DNA of 64,000 nucleotides from Cercospora beticola (lineage: Eukaryota; Ascomycota; Dothideomycetes; Mycosphaerellales; Mycosphaerellaceae), in the NCBI RefSeq assembly GCF_033473495.1, contig NC_088938.1:124001-188000 (forward strand). Direction: 5' to 3'. Each line of letters begins with the position of its first letter. Within the stretch, counting starts at the first letter, position 1. The notes under the pieces were generated by a model. That model saw only the letters and a list, made by a program, of their open reading frames with translations, ran no database searches and had not been told where the DNA came from. The position numbers were made by a program, and so were the translations under genes. Below are positions 28,984 through 41,306 of the stretch, one piece after another.

Positions 28984-31900
28984 TCACTTCTTGCTGGAGT
29001 GTGGGCGAGTAGTCCGTAAATTATACCGGCGTTGATCGGGCACTCGTGGGACTTCGCATAGGCGTTTTCTTGATTCTTGCGGCTCTTCGAATTGGCGTTT
29101 TCTCGATGCTCGTCCCACTTCAATCGCACCTTGATCAGATGTTTGTGAATCATCGGACCGGCTTCCATCGTGTGATTGTACTTCATCCGACCGACTCTGA
29201 TCGGTTGTTTCTAAATCGTCTTCCTCTTGGCTTGAACTAGATCCTTGTAGTCTTCGTAGTGGAAATTTTTCCACTCCCAGTGCTCTCAGCTCTTGCTCGA
29301 AGATTGCGAACTCATCACGAACATCTGTCGAAAGATTGTCCTGCGCCGCAACTAGCCGATGATACATCTGCTCCGCCTCCGGCCGCCTGCGTTGCTTTGC
29401 ATAGAGGCGGCCAATCTCAAAGACTGTGGCCAGCGTTGACGGGTGATCGGGTCCCAGTGCCTTCATGAAGCCCTGCAGTGCCTGCTGAAACGATTTCTCC
29501 GCCTCTACTAGCTTGCCTTGATCGCCATCGCGATAGAAGCAACCGAGATTGTGGACAGTCTCTAGCGTTGAGGGGTGATCAGGTCCGAGTGCTCTCTCAG
29601 AGCCCTGCAGTGCCCGCTGATACATCTCCTCCACCTCTACTAGCTTGCCTTGTTTCTCGTAGAGTAAACCGAGATTGTGTACAGTGTCTAGCGTTGACAG
29701 GTGATCGAGACCGAGTGCCATCTCATAGCCTTGCAGCGCCCGCTGATACATCCGCTCTGCCTCTACCAGCTTACCTTGACTTGCATAGAGTGTCCCGAGA
29801 TTACAGACAGTGTCTAGCGTTGACGGATGATTGAGACCGAGTGCCCTCTCCCCCCCCTGCAGCGCTCGGTCGTACATCTTTTCTGCCTCTGCTAACTTGC
29901 CTTGGTCAACGTACAGCAAGCCGAGATTGTTGACTGTAGCAAGATTCCACGAATGATCCAGCCCTAGTGTCCTCCTTTCCCGTTGTAGTACTCGTTCGTA
30001 CAATTTCTCTGCCTCTACCAGCTTGCCTTGCTTTCTATAGATGTCGCCGAGATTATGGACAGTGCTAAGCGACAACATGTGTTCCGGCCCTAGTGTTCCT
30101 TCTGCGCTCTGTAGTGCTCGGTCACACATCTTCTCTGCCTCGGCAAGCTTTCCTTGCCTTTTGTAGACAACGCTAAGATTGCAAACTGTGAGAAGAGTCG
30201 ATTCGTGATCCGGCCCTAGTTTCCTCTCGTGACCCGGTAGTGCTCGATTGTACATCTCCTCTGCGTCTGCTAGCTTGCCTTGGTTCTGATAGAGCACACC
30301 AAGGTGGTAGCATGCCCAGCTTGCATCGTCTCCAACACTCGCATGCCCATGAAGCTGCCTGTTGGCATGATTGAACAAACGCCGCTGGATCACCCACCAT
30401 TCGGCAGAATCTGTGTTCGGCACGAAGTTTGCGACACAAAAGAGGGCCGTCCTTGCCAAATGCTCATCCGGTTCGGCGTTCAGAACATCTCGGGTCCACG
30501 AATGTACGCAGCTATGCATGCTATACCCGTTCGTTTGTCCACGCGTAGGAGGATGTGCATCTACAATGCCATGGTCGCATAGGACCCGAACTGCACTGTT
30601 GAAGTCAAGCTCATCATCGGTCAACTTACAAAGCCATGCTGGGAAGTACCTTTTCGCGTGCTTGTAGCAGAGAAGTTCGTACCAGATGTCTTCGTTGTCA
30701 AAGTACGCCCATAGTCGCAGTAGCTGGGCCGCGGCTTCGTTTCTTTGTTGAATCTGATCGAAAGAGATCTGCCAAGTCGAGTACAACTGCTTATCTTCGT
30801 ATGAGTCCAGAGACGGGCTGGTCTGTTGCAGCTTCGCCCATGACGCCTGGTACAGATTACAGTATTCTGTAAAAGTCATGGACTTTTGACGCAGGTAAGC
30901 ACCGGCAGTGGCCAAAGCCAGAGGCAGTCCATCTAGCTTCTTCGCGAGCTTGACTGCGTCGGGGTCTATTGTTGTACATTAGTGACTGTCCAAAAGCGGA
31001 CTGGAATCCTCACCGTCTGCTAACGGGCTTCGATCACAGCTATGCGACAGAATGGCCAAGCTGTCCTCTATTGTTTCCAGTTTTCGAATTCGCATCTGTT
31101 GACCGAATCTAACCTCTGAGGATCGAGTCGTGACGATCAAGCAACCTTGATGCGACTCTGGAACGTACTTACGAAGATCGAGGGCGAATGAATCTGTATT
31201 GCTTGGGATTTTGGGGTTGTCGTAATTGTCGTAGATGATCAACCACCGGGTGTTGTTCGCCAGATTGAGCCACCGTTTCACAGCATTGACAGCTTCGTCG
31301 CGATCTGAGCTGTTGGCTGCATTACGCATTGCGTCGGCGGAAGGATGTTCACGAGCGATCTGCTTTGCTATATTCCCGAAGCTCAGCTTCAAACTGTCTT
31401 CGTCTTTAGCATTGACCCAGAACACAGCCGAGTAGTCGTCCTTGTATTGCATTGCATATGCGATCGCCAATTGCGTCTTGCCCATCCCGCCTAGTCCATG
31501 TATGGTTACACCTCGCCGGACGCCACTGGAACTTAGCACCTCGTGTATTTCTCGTAATTCGGATACCCGTGCTACGAAGTGTGCGGTCTCGGCTACTTCA
31601 GGGGACGCAAAGGTGACAGAGAATGACTCGTGATCCGGTCCTAAGTCAAATGAGACCCAAAAATATCCTAAGAGTCCACGGAAAACGTACTCATCACGAG
31701 TACTACTCACCTTTGCGAGAAATGTCAATTTCGCGGTCCAGCCTTGTTCGAGCGTGATCCCTTCCCTCGCCATAAAGGACTGGTATCGACACGTCGAATA
31801 TGCCGATAAGAGAATATACGATGTCTTCCTCCTCTTTCGTCTGCCGACTCCGTTGCCAGGAGAACCGCTCATGCTTGGTGAAAGAAGACAAGGGCCTGCC

Positions 31901-32455
31901 CAGAAGCGCTGCAACAGGTATGTTCGTGACTTCTCGTATTTGCCGCTCTAGGCCTGCCTTGTCTCCAAGCTTGACCCCATGTCTGGAAAAGAACTCGACC
32001 GAAGCAGGCGCAAGGAGCTCCTGCAAGGTCCAGCCGCGCTTGAACCATCTGCTCTCGCAGAAGTCTTTCTCCCAGTCCTCAGTGTCGCGGATTGGCTCTT
32101 TCGAGTCCCGGGGGACGTCCGAGAGATAGACGTAGCACTTCTCCGCGCGTTGGTACCACCGAAACATCGAGATAATCGATTTGGAAAGCTCAAACTGGTT
32201 GTTCTTGTTAATGCAACAAGTATCGATCCAGAAGTACTTGATACCGTCACATTGTGCTCGCTCAGCGCAGAACCTGATCTTCCCAAACCCAGGCTTGTCT
32301 GTCCCGCCCCCCTGTTGCATGTCCTGAAATATAACTTCGTCCCCATCTTCACCCCATGTGTGCGAAAGAACCGCGTAGGTACGTGAGATATCGTTCTCGG
32401 GGAAGTCTCTGGTGAGACGGAAGCCGTCGCCGTCGTCGACTTCGAGGAAGCGCAT
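28984..32455 (-). CDS. Fungal NLR: HET - NB-ARC - TPR protein
   Basis: Model: exons 32455-31711, 31640-31014 and 30965-28984, giving 1,117 aa; both introns (70 and 48 nt) join in phase. Residues about 25-170 are a HET domain (YAVLSHTWG, WIDTCCINK, WFKRGWTLQELLAP). The NB-ARC domain follows, with Walker A GLGGMGKTQLAIAYA, Walker B RWLIIYDNYD and GCLIVTTRS, then the GLPLAL block and a winged-helix part. The C-terminal third is eight TPR units of 42 aa (about residues 665-1005) of the kinesin-light-chain type, each with a QGKL-x-EAE core. A basic tail ends the protein. Such proteins drive vegetative-incompatibility and are proposed fungal innate immune receptors: the TPR array senses, NB-ARC oligomerises, HET executes cell death. 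The ligand is unknown. Confidence 0.92.
29320..30340 (-). repeat. 126-bp coding repeats (TPR array) in the NLR
   Basis: Units of 42 codons begin with LG-x-[DN]H near 30220, 30094, 29968, 29842, 29716, 29590 and 29455. Nucleotide similarity between units is high, with shared words such as CTTGCCTTG. The sixth LG-x-H unit has a two-codon insertion (FYRDGDQGKL), so the next spacing is 132 bp. The degenerate first TPR precedes them. Confidence 0.85.
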
Positions 32456-32915
32456 AGTGTCGTGATCTGCTCACTTCATGTCCCAGGCGTGCGGACAGGA
32501 TATGACGAGTGATATCGCTCGTCAGCCTGGGAGGGCTCAGCTGGACGCCTGGGCGCCTCTGCGGCGCAGCAAGGAAGCATCGTTGCACAGCAGTCGCCGG
32601 AAATAGAATCCACGCAGAAGACCATCGTAAAGCTCTGGCAAGCAATCAGTGCGAATCCAGCTGATATCAGGCTTGCTATTGCATTGCCCGTGTACTGTGT
32701 GTGCACTTTTTTTCTACTGGAGCAGGAGCTGACATCGAAGCGCGATCTCCACGCGTAGATGGAAGTGACGCACGGACTTGTTAGGGCTGATCGGCTACGC
32801 TACCGAAGCATCAACAAATGCGATTGCGATGCCATATCTCACGCACGGTATGTACTGTATCATGCACGGATGCTGTATTTCGCTTTTGCATACGTACCCA
32901 CATTCAATTCCATCT
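32456..32915. promoter_or_regulatory. NLR promoter / ligase 3' flank
   Basis: 460 bp holding the NLR promoter and the 3' end of the ligase transcript. No other feature seen. Confidence 0.4.
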
Positions 32916-34705
32916 CTATAACTTCGCCCTCCCACCCGCTCCACCCTCCTCCCTAACAACAACCCCCCTCACCCTCTTCCCATCCCTATCCCCCACCTTC
33001 AACACCCTCCTCAACAACTTCCCCGTCGGACTCTTCGGAATCCCCTGCCCACTCCTCACAAACTCCACCTCCTTCAACCACTTAAACCGACTCTTCCTCT
33101 CTTTCACATACTCCAACAACTCCCTCCCCAACTCCTCACTCCCTTCCCCCTCCCACCCACCATCTTGTTTCACTACAACATAAGCCTTAGGTTTTTCTCC
33201 AGAATACTCATCTTCAATCCCCAAAACCGCAACATCCTCCACAGCAGAATGTCCTTGCAACACATCTTCCAATTCCGCAGGAGCCACTTGTTGACCGCGA
33301 ACTTTGATCATTTCTTTTATACGGTCGGAGATGTGGATTAAGCCTTCGGAGTCGATATATCCTACATCACCTGTGTGGAAGAAACCTTCTTTGTCGAAAG
33401 TTTCAGCTGTAGCGATAGGATTATCGAGATATCCCATTGCGATTTGCGGTCCTCGAGCACAAATTTCCCCCGTTTCGTTCGGTCCAAGAGATTTCGTAGG
33501 ATCTTCGAGTGAGAGAACTTTCGCGACTGTATTCGCGCAGAGTTTCCCACCTGTGGTTGCGTATTTGTAATCGTAATGAGAGGATGGATGGCAGGAAATA
33601 CAAGCTGTAGATTCTGTAGCGCCGTAGCCTTGACGGAAACCGGTGTTTGGGAATTTCTTTTGCAAGAGGGCGATGATTTCTGGTGGAGTGGGAGCGGAGC
33701 CTGAGGACCAGCGTTTGACGATTCGTTGGAGGTCTGGGAGGTATTTTGTTACGATGGGGTCTTTGACGATGCGGATGACGATGGGTGGGACGAGGATTAG
33801 TTCGTGGATGCGGTAGGTGATGATGGTGCGGAGCATGGAGTCCATGTCGAAGGAGGGGAGCATGATTGATACGCCGTTCATCAGGATTGGGTAGTGAATG
33901 TATCGGACGAGGCCTGTGATGTGGAAAAGGGGGGTGACGGCGAGCGCTTGGAGACGTTCTCCTGGTTCGATGACTTGCAGCTGGCGAAGCTGATGGCATT
34001 GGGCTATGAGGTTATGGTGTGAGAGCATCACTGCCTTGGGAAGTCCTGTTGTGCCAGAGCTGAAGTTGAGGTACCCGCAGATCTCTTCGTTCGTCTTCCC
34101 TGATGGAATGCTATATGGCCGACCTGGAGCGTACCTCGAGCCGATGTGAAGGAGATCTTGAATATTATTGAAGCCTGGTCTGCTTCCTTCGAGCAGAAAC
34201 ACTTGGATTGACGGGATGCCCGCATTCTTGGCCGCGGCGACAGCAACATCAAGCGAATTCGGTAGAGTGAACAATATTTTCGTCTTTGCAGTTTTCAATG
34301 CATAAGTCATCTCGTCCACATTGTATCCCGGAGAGGCTCCATTGATGCGTCCACCGGCTCTGATCGTTGACCACAGAGCGACTGGGTACCATACGGTATT
34401 GGTGGCCAGGATGGACACTGTCTCTCCAGGTCGAAGTCCATAGTCACGCACCAAAGCAGTGCTTAATTTTGTTGCAACATCTTTGACTTGGGAGTAGTTC
34501 AAGCGTTCTTTCGTGATGGCATTTTCGTAGAAGCCAATGTTTTCTGGCTCTGCGTATTGTGTTGGCGAGTATTCTTTCGATTCAAACGCCCATTCCCAAG
34601 TCGTCACATTGCTAGGTACTTTGGCCAGGAATCAGCTTTGCCAATGGCCTAGATCTGTGCGTGTCTCTTACTGTCCAGATCGGGGTGTTCTGACTTCCAG
34701 AGCAT
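32916..34705 (-). CDS. Peroxisomal AMP-dependent acyl/4-coumarate-CoA ligase-like enzyme
   Basis: Model: exon 1 34705-34672 and exon 2 34618-32916, giving 578 aa. The short first exon supplies MLWKSEHPDLDIPSNVTTWEW, the usual N-terminus of fungal 4CL-like proteins. The adenylation signature LNFSSGTTGLPKAVMLSHH is present, followed by GYGATESTACISCHPSS, the motif TGEICARGPQIAMGY and DRIKEMIKVRGQQVAPAELE. The C-terminal lysine for thioester formation lies in IPKSPTGKLLRRVL. The protein ends in AKL, a type 1 peroxisomal targeting signal, so the substrate (a fatty, hydroxy-fatty or aromatic acid) is probably activated for beta-oxidation in peroxisomes. It lies head-to-head, about 1.8 kb away, with a CTF1/Far-type regulator of lipid catabolism. 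Confidence 0.92.
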
Positions 34706-36490
34706 TTCTCGCTCGACTGGTGTATCACGTCAATTCTAGCACGAAGCGCCCACTCAGTCAATCAAGAAGCACTATTGGATTTGATGATGATATGTCTCGC
34801 CAAGCAAGGTTGAGCTTGTCATTTGTTCGTCTCGACATGCTATGGCGGGGCTTAGGCGAGGTAAATCGTGCCGAGGTCGCTGGAGTAAAGATTTGCCGCA
34901 GAGCGAGCTGGGAATAGAGCTATACAGTTATAAATGTTGGGACTGCTGTGGTCTTCCTCACATTCTGCGAGCTGTCTCTGGTGAGCAGTCAGTCGGTTTG
35001 CACAAGTCAACTTGCTCACATTCAGTGTGACTAGCAATGACTGGATCTCTTCCCACCGACTTCACGAGCTTACGACTATGCTATTTGAGGCAATTGCATG
35101 GCTGTACGCTGCCGCAGTGCAGAATTCACGTCTGGATCGTGAAGACATCGCTGCAAGTCATGTCTGGATGGCCCACTGTGGTAATGGCAAGGCACTAAAT
35201 TAGTAGACTTGACCTTGCGGGCCAAGTGCAGATGCCTGGGCAGCTCCAGGCTGTGGTTGCAGGTCTTCATAGACGATCGTATACTTTTTCAAGAAGGAGA
35301 TCATTATTCATCACCTCAATGTCGTGCCTCAGCTCCACGTGGAGGAAGATCCAGGTGAAGTTTGTCTGCCGTTCGAGCGATGACCAATGAGGGTCATGCA
35401 ATTGGCGGGTTCGTTACCAGATGCGGCTGAATTCGGCGAGCCCCAGTGAGCGCTAATTGTCATGATGCCAAAATCTTGCCATGGCGTCGCACGCGGGACA
35501 TTTCGCGATCCAGCACTTCAAGCATAAACGGGAAGCTTGCTTGGTTGTGGAGGAGGCTCGCACACCGTCTTGCGCCTCATCTGGGGTCTGCAGAGCTTCG
35601 TTTCATGACTGAAGGTCGTACGGTATAGCGCGGACCTGATGAGCAATCACTCGGATCTAGATCCAGCTTGGCATCGTGCATGGTTGAAATCGCGTGTTGA
35701 TGATCGTATGCAGACCAGCAGAATATGGTCGTTGGATGCCAACTGCCGGGCTTGATCAGGCAAGTATGTCGGCGCTTCTGTGGAGAGGTGACGCCCAGGC
35801 TCTCCGAACCGTGCGAGAGGCGCATATAGCACGAACGCCAGGAACCGGATGCATCTTGGCCTGAGAGGCGGCTACATTAGCTAGCGTGGCAGCAGGCCCA
35901 GATCCAACAGGCACCGTGGGGCGTATAGTTGCATTTCCGCCGAGATGCATTTGTGCGAAGGGGCTTGGGTGGTTGCCTGATGATGATCGCTGGCACGCTG
36001 TTCGTGTAGAGAGGAACCGAAAGCAGGTGGGAGAGCAGAGAAGCAGGGCCAGAATCGCCGAGGCATCTCTGGCAGCTGCACTTCACCTCTGAGATCAGCG
36101 AGTGATGCTGTAGTCGGGGCGCTCCGGAGCAGACAGCATGATGTAGGGCAGCATGACGGCCAAGCTACGGGCGGCAGCATATGAGCAGAGCATATAGACA
36201 GCCACTGGAGCACGCGGAGGGCTGGTGGTGGAGGAGATGTTTGTAAATAATACCAAGATCCCCGCAAACGCTAGTGGCCTGGATCCTTGCCGGCTCACAT
36301 GCACTCTGCACAGCTACACCTCGCGCTCCCACTGCGCTCGCAGCCCGCGACACCAGCAGCACACCACGACGACGACGCAGCGTCGCCGGAGTCGCACCTG
36401 TCGGAAGCCGCGGGCGATGGCCAGCACAGCCCTGCGAACGTGAACCAGCGCCCGTCACTATCACAACGCGCCCGCCATTCAAGCTTCACC
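34706..36490. promoter_or_regulatory. 1.8-kb divergent intergenic region
   Basis: Separates the divergent peroxisomal ligase and CTF1/Far-like genes. No gene or repeat recognised. An in-frame upstream ATG at 36299 could extend the regulator's N-terminus by 64 residues. Confidence 0.4.
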
Positions 36491-39400
36491 ATGGCCGAAC
36501 CGCGCCCTCTCGCCGCCGCAACCTCCAATCCCGATCCGCCGAACCCAGCGTCCTCGACAGGCGTGTCGCCCGGCGGCGGCGGTGGTCCTGCGACATCCTC
36601 GGCCGCACCGAAAGATCAGATTCCCGGACATCCATCATTTCGACGGTACGTGTGTGAGACAACGCGAGGTGCTGGGACGCAGCGTGGCTAACGGCGCATG
36701 CACAGACAACGCGCATCGCGAGCTTGTGAAGTGAGTGCATTGCAGTGTGTATACGCATCCGGTGCTATGCTAACACTATTCAGACATGTCATGCGCGCAA
36801 GGTAAATTCAATCTGCAGCGTCGCGCATGCCCAGAAACTCACGTCTGCAGGTCCGTTGCGATGCCGCTAGTCTCGGTGTGCCATGCACCAACTGCGTGGC
36901 CTTCTCCATCGAATGCAAAATTCCCACTCCCAAGCGGAAGAAGACGGCGGCAAAAAAGGATAGCGAAAGGTGCGATGCATATGCAAGGAAGGTGCAGGCA
37001 GCAGTGGCTGACCACAGGACAAACAGCGAGCGCGACCGCACAGAATCGATCAAAGATGACCGCTCACCCGCCGCGCCTCAGAGCACCACGAGCACCACAT
37101 TCCCGACCAGAGGCGAAATGGTCATGTCCCGGGAAGTAGAGCCCGAACAGATCGGCATGAACACTCCAGCGGGGATGCCGAAAGTGGAGGGCTCCGAATC
37201 CTACTATGCTGGTCAGCAGGCGACCAACGGCACCTATGCGCAGTTCATGAAGCCCAAATTTGCTCGTGCCCCGATTAAGGAAGCAGGTCGCGTGGCATAT
37301 CTCGGCGAGTCTTCGAATCTATCATTACTGGTCCAGGATCGACACGGGACGACCGACGTGGTTCACTATCCTCTGCCGGAAAATGTCAGAGGAACGCGAG
37401 CGCGGATCAACGAACTGGATAACGTCGAGATTGACATTCTGCACCAAAGAGGAGCGTTCCTGCTGCCTCCACGACAGCTTTGCGACGAACTGGTGGACGC
37501 ATATTTCACATGGATCGCTCCCGTGGTGCCGGTCATCAATCGGAGCAAGTTCATGCGGCGCTATCGTGATTCGAAAAATCCCCCTTCACTTCTCCTTCTA
37601 CAATCAATTCTGCTCGCCGGCTCACGAGTCTGCAATAACCCACAGCTCATGGACGCGAATGGATCTACTACCCCTGCGGCAATGACGTTCTACAAGCGTG
37701 CAAAGGCACTTTACGACGCCAACTACGAAGATGATAGAGTCACAATCGTCCAAGCCCTCATCCTCATGGGATGGTATTGGGAAGGACCAGAGGGTAAGGA
37801 TAGGGCAAAAATGGATAGGTCAGTTCCTGCTCAGTCTGACATTGGTGCAGACGTAACAAAGAATGTTTTCTACTGGAGCAGAGTAGCCGTCATTGTCGCA
37901 CAGGGTTCCGGAATGCATCGAAGGTCTGTACATCAGCATCCGTGTATTGGGCTGACTACTGACATGAAACAGCGTCGAAGGCTCACAACTCAGCAAAACT
38001 GACAAGAGGCTCTGGAAGCGCATTTGGTGGACCTTGTTCACGCGTGACAGATCTGTCGCTGTTGCTCTCGGCCGCCCGGTTTGCATTAACATCGACGACT
38101 CGGACGTGGAGATGGTCTCACCTGACGACTTTATCGACGACGAGCCCGACCGGCCAGCAGAATATCCTCCGGACCCGATTCACGTACAGTTCTTCCTCAA
38201 CTATGTCAAGCTGTGCGAGATCATGGGTTTGGTCCTCTCTCAACAGTACTCTGTCGCTTCCAAATTACCGCGGAACAATGCACTGGACCTGACACACAGC
38301 GATATGGCACTCGCGGATTGGCTCCAGAACTGTCCTCAAGAGGTGAGGTGGGAGCCACAACGGCACCATTTCTGGTCTGCGTTGTTACATTCAAATTATT
38401 AGTAAGTATCACGGGTGTGACGACGGAACGACGGACTAACTTCATACAGTACGACACTGTGTCTCTTGCACAGGGCTCACATGCCTCCAGCTGGATCACC
38501 AGGATCGCGCCCCACGAACGGCTACCCTGAGGAGACTGCGTACCCTTCGCGAACTATTGCATACCAGGCCGCCGCCATGATCACATCGATTATTGAGGCA
38601 CTGCAAAATCACGAACAATTGCGCTATGCGCCTGCCTTCATGTGAGTCCTGTGATCAGTGTTGTCGTGCTCGCGTGGAAGACTAACAACGATTGTAGTGT
38701 CTACAGCTTGTTCTCTGCACTGATCATGCACGTGTACCAGATGCGGTCCTCGAATCAATCAATCGTTTCGGCTACACAACAGCGGTTACAGGTCTGCATG
38801 AACGCGCTCAAGGATGTTTCAAAAACTTGGCTGGTCGCTAAGATGGTCCACACCCTGTTCGAATCGATCCTTGGCAACAAACACCTCGAGGATAGGCTCC
38901 AGAAAGCTGCAGGTCGCCGCCACGCTAAGACCAAACACAATGGAGCGAGCAGCAAGGCGAGTAAGGGTACGCCGGTTGTGCCGGATGCCGCAGAGGCTCA
39001 AAAGCGCAAATTCGACGAGATGGAAATGGGCTTCGCCAATGGGCCGCCTGCGCCGCAAATGTCGTACGAGCGATCACGACCTGTCTCACCAGCCATCACT
39101 CCCTCTCGCGAGTTGCCTGGTACTGGCCAAAACGCCCAGCAGACACCACAGATGCCACAGATGACCGCTGGAAGCCCGCCTTTGCGTCAAGCTACCGATA
39201 CGTTCATGGGAGCCTCACGGTCCAACACGAGGCCGACCACACCGGCCTTCCACGCATTGCCTTGGTCGCGATTGGGTTCCCCCGATGTCTTCCTCCACAC
39301 GCGGAACTCGCCGAAGATCTCCGAAGATCTGTGGCAGAATTATCAACCGGAACAGCTCTTCCCTCCCGAAACGAATGGTCTCTTCCCGGTCACCTCGAAC

Positions 39401-39724
39401 AGTCCTAACCAGATGGTCGATCCGGCATTACGGGCACAGTCGCACTCCAACCCACAGTTCTCGCATCCGTTGTCAACACCACAAATGCAAGGTCAGATGT
39501 CGATGGGCGAAGGACAGTCAATGCATTACCAGCAGGATCCAGCCGCGTGGTCTCAGCTGAATATGGGCAATAACTCTCAGCAAGATGACGCGTGGAGCAA
39601 CTCGAGTAGTGCCGGCGGGCCGATTGTGCCGACGACTCTTAATGTGGGAGATTGGTTCGAATTCTTCGGCATTCCTAATGGGAGCGACATCAACGGCCTG
39701 AATGGTGCCGCCGGCTACGGCTGA
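36491..39724 (+). CDS. CTF1/FarA/FarB-type Zn2Cys6 regulator of fatty acid and cutin catabolism
   Basis: Eight-exon model: 36491-36645, 36706-36730, 36784-36801, 36851-37793, 37851-37923, 37973-38401, 38450-38641, 38698-39724, giving 953 aa. Every junction is in phase. The first four exons assemble the zinc cluster: RASRACETCHARKVRCD, then GVPCTNCVAFSIECKIP and PKRKK. This is almost invariant in cutinase transcription factor 1 and Aspergillus Far proteins. Exons of 25 and 18 nt fall inside it. The middle homology domain follows (LVDAYFTWIAPVVPVINRS, WKRIWWTLFTRDRSVAVALG, then GRPVCIN). The C-terminus is Gln/Pro/Met-rich and ends with VGDWFEFFGIP. Known members bind CCTCGG-type sites and switch on beta-oxidation, peroxisome and cutinase genes. 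The ATG at 36491 has a good CACC context. Confidence 0.92.
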
Positions 39725-40319
39725 GCTGAGTGAACACTTCCAGCAAAAATTCTCAAAGTTGACCAAGGAAGCCCACAAAAGTGAAGCGGAGTTTGTGCTC
39801 CGTCGTGCGAGGATGTAAGACAAGCTGTTCAAGAGAAGGTTCCCAACGCGCATCTGCTGCGATGGAGTTCTAATGTCCCTGCCATCCAGTTGACGCAGGT
39901 GGTAGAAGAGTAGAGGTTACAGTCGAGCACTCCGGAAGCGAAGGACGACGTCGACAAGCGCAAGGGCCGTGGGAGACTCAGGTAGTACGCCATACAGTGT
40001 GCACGAAATAGCTGACATGCAATAAGAGGCTTTCAAAATGCGAGTTACACCTCGTTCCATCATTCTTTGCTGAAGAATCTCGCAGCCGGATGTCGAAGCT
40101 GGAGCTCGTATCGATCTACCCCACGCGGGGTTTCTGACTTCACCAGGTGGAGCGAAGCGAGACGTCATTCCATCTCCAGCTTCAACGACTTTTGTGAAAA
40201 CACATTGCGCTCCTATCCTTACTGACTGCAACAGGAAACCTTGAGCAGTCTATCTTCTCTTCCCGAAGCAATCCTTTCTACTCTCAACACCTCCCCCTCC
40301 CATCCTCTCAACCAAAACC
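39725..40319. other. Intergenic gap
   Basis: 3' UTR of the CTF1/Far-like gene and promoter of the next gene. The last 80 bases are C/T-rich, as expected of a fungal promoter. Confidence 0.4.
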
Positions 40320-41111
40320 ATGCCGCCACCCACACCTTCCTCAAATTCCACCAAATCCCTAACCACTCACCTCCTCTCCCTCGACCCATCCTCTCTACAC
40401 CAAGCCACAACCCACCCTTTCCTCTCCCTCGCCGCCACAGCATCTCTCCCCACCCCAAAACTCCAAACCTGGCTCGCACAAGACCGACTCTACGCCCTCT
40501 CCTACATCAACTTCATCGGCTCTTTACTCTCTGCCATCCGCATCCCAGCTCACGCCAAACGAGAAGAAAGTCTAGAATGGAGAATTGCGGATGTGTTGAT
40601 TGATGCGCTGGAGAATATTAGACGAGAGGTGAGGTTGTTTGAGAGTGTTGCGGAGGGGGAGGGGTGGAAGAATGAGGTGCTTTGTGGGAAAAAGAGTGGC
40701 GGGGAGGAGGGAGACGGGAATGATGGGGAGGACGTGGAAGTTGAATGTGAGAAGGCGACGAGATGTTATAAAGATTTATTCGCGGGGTGTGTGAGTGGTG
40801 GGAAACCGGTTATTGTGGGGTTGGTTGTGCTTTGGGCTACGGAGGAGTGTTATTTGAGGAGTTGGAGGTTTGCGAGGGGGGTGATGGAGAAAGAAGAGAA
40901 AGAGAATGGGAAGAGGGATGGGGAAGGGGATGTTGTGCAGAGGGTGCTCATTCCGAATTGGACGAGTGTGGAGTTTGAGGGGTTTGTGAGGAGGTTGGGG
41001 GATTTGGTTGATGAGTGGGGAGTTGAAGAGGGAGGTTGGGTTTGGAGGGAGTGTGAGGCGGTTTGGAGGCAGGTTATTTGGGTTGAAGGGGAGTTTTGGC
41101 CGGAGTGCTGA
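40320..41111 (+). CDS. TENA/THI-4 family protein
   Basis: Intronless, 263 aa. The all-helical haem-oxygenase-like fold of TENA/THI-4 proteins is supported by FLSLAATASLPTPKLQTWLA and QDRLYALSYINFIGSLLSAI near the N-terminus. WATEECYLRSWRFAR in the middle supplies the conserved Glu/Tyr region, and a Trp-rich end carries ECEAVWRQVIWVEGEFWP. An acidic Gly-rich insertion lies around residues 120-140. Family members hydrolyse thiamin pyrimidine derivatives; the fungal stand-alone type is poorly characterised. The 3' half of the gene is unusually G-rich on the coding strand and the 5' part C-rich, a strong strand-composition switch. Confidence 0.8.
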   Translation: MPPPTPSSNSTKSLTTHLLSLDPSSLHQATTHPFLSLAATASLPTPKLQTWLAQDRLYALSYINFIGSLLSAIRIPAHAKREESLEWRIADVLIDALENIRREVRLFESVAEGEGWKNEVLCGKKSGGEEGDGNDGEDVEVECEKATRCYKDLFAGCVSGGKPVIVGLVVLWATEECYLRSWRFARGVMEKEEKENGKRDGEGDVVQRVLIPNWTSVEFEGFVRRLGDLVDEWGVEEGGWVWRECEAVWRQVIWVEGEFWPEC

Positions 41112-41306
41112 TTTAGGAAGTGAGGTGAGTGGTCTAGGTTGTTTGGCTGGCTCACACCAGGCGACTGCGCAATGGTGAAGTGATTTGGGAAGTGAACTGA
41201 CTGGTTGGAGCAGAAATAGCCTCTGTGCACTACCTCTGCTCCAAATCCTGCGACAACATCTTTTCATCATCCCGAACACGACAGGACACCCAGCCATTCT
41301 TCGACG

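Noticed and set aside
31610..31650. GPDHES at the start of NLR exon 2 resembles the TPR start LGPDHES
   Set aside because: Only about 15 bases are alike and the rest is NB-ARC linker; probably chance, although gene conversion cannot be excluded.
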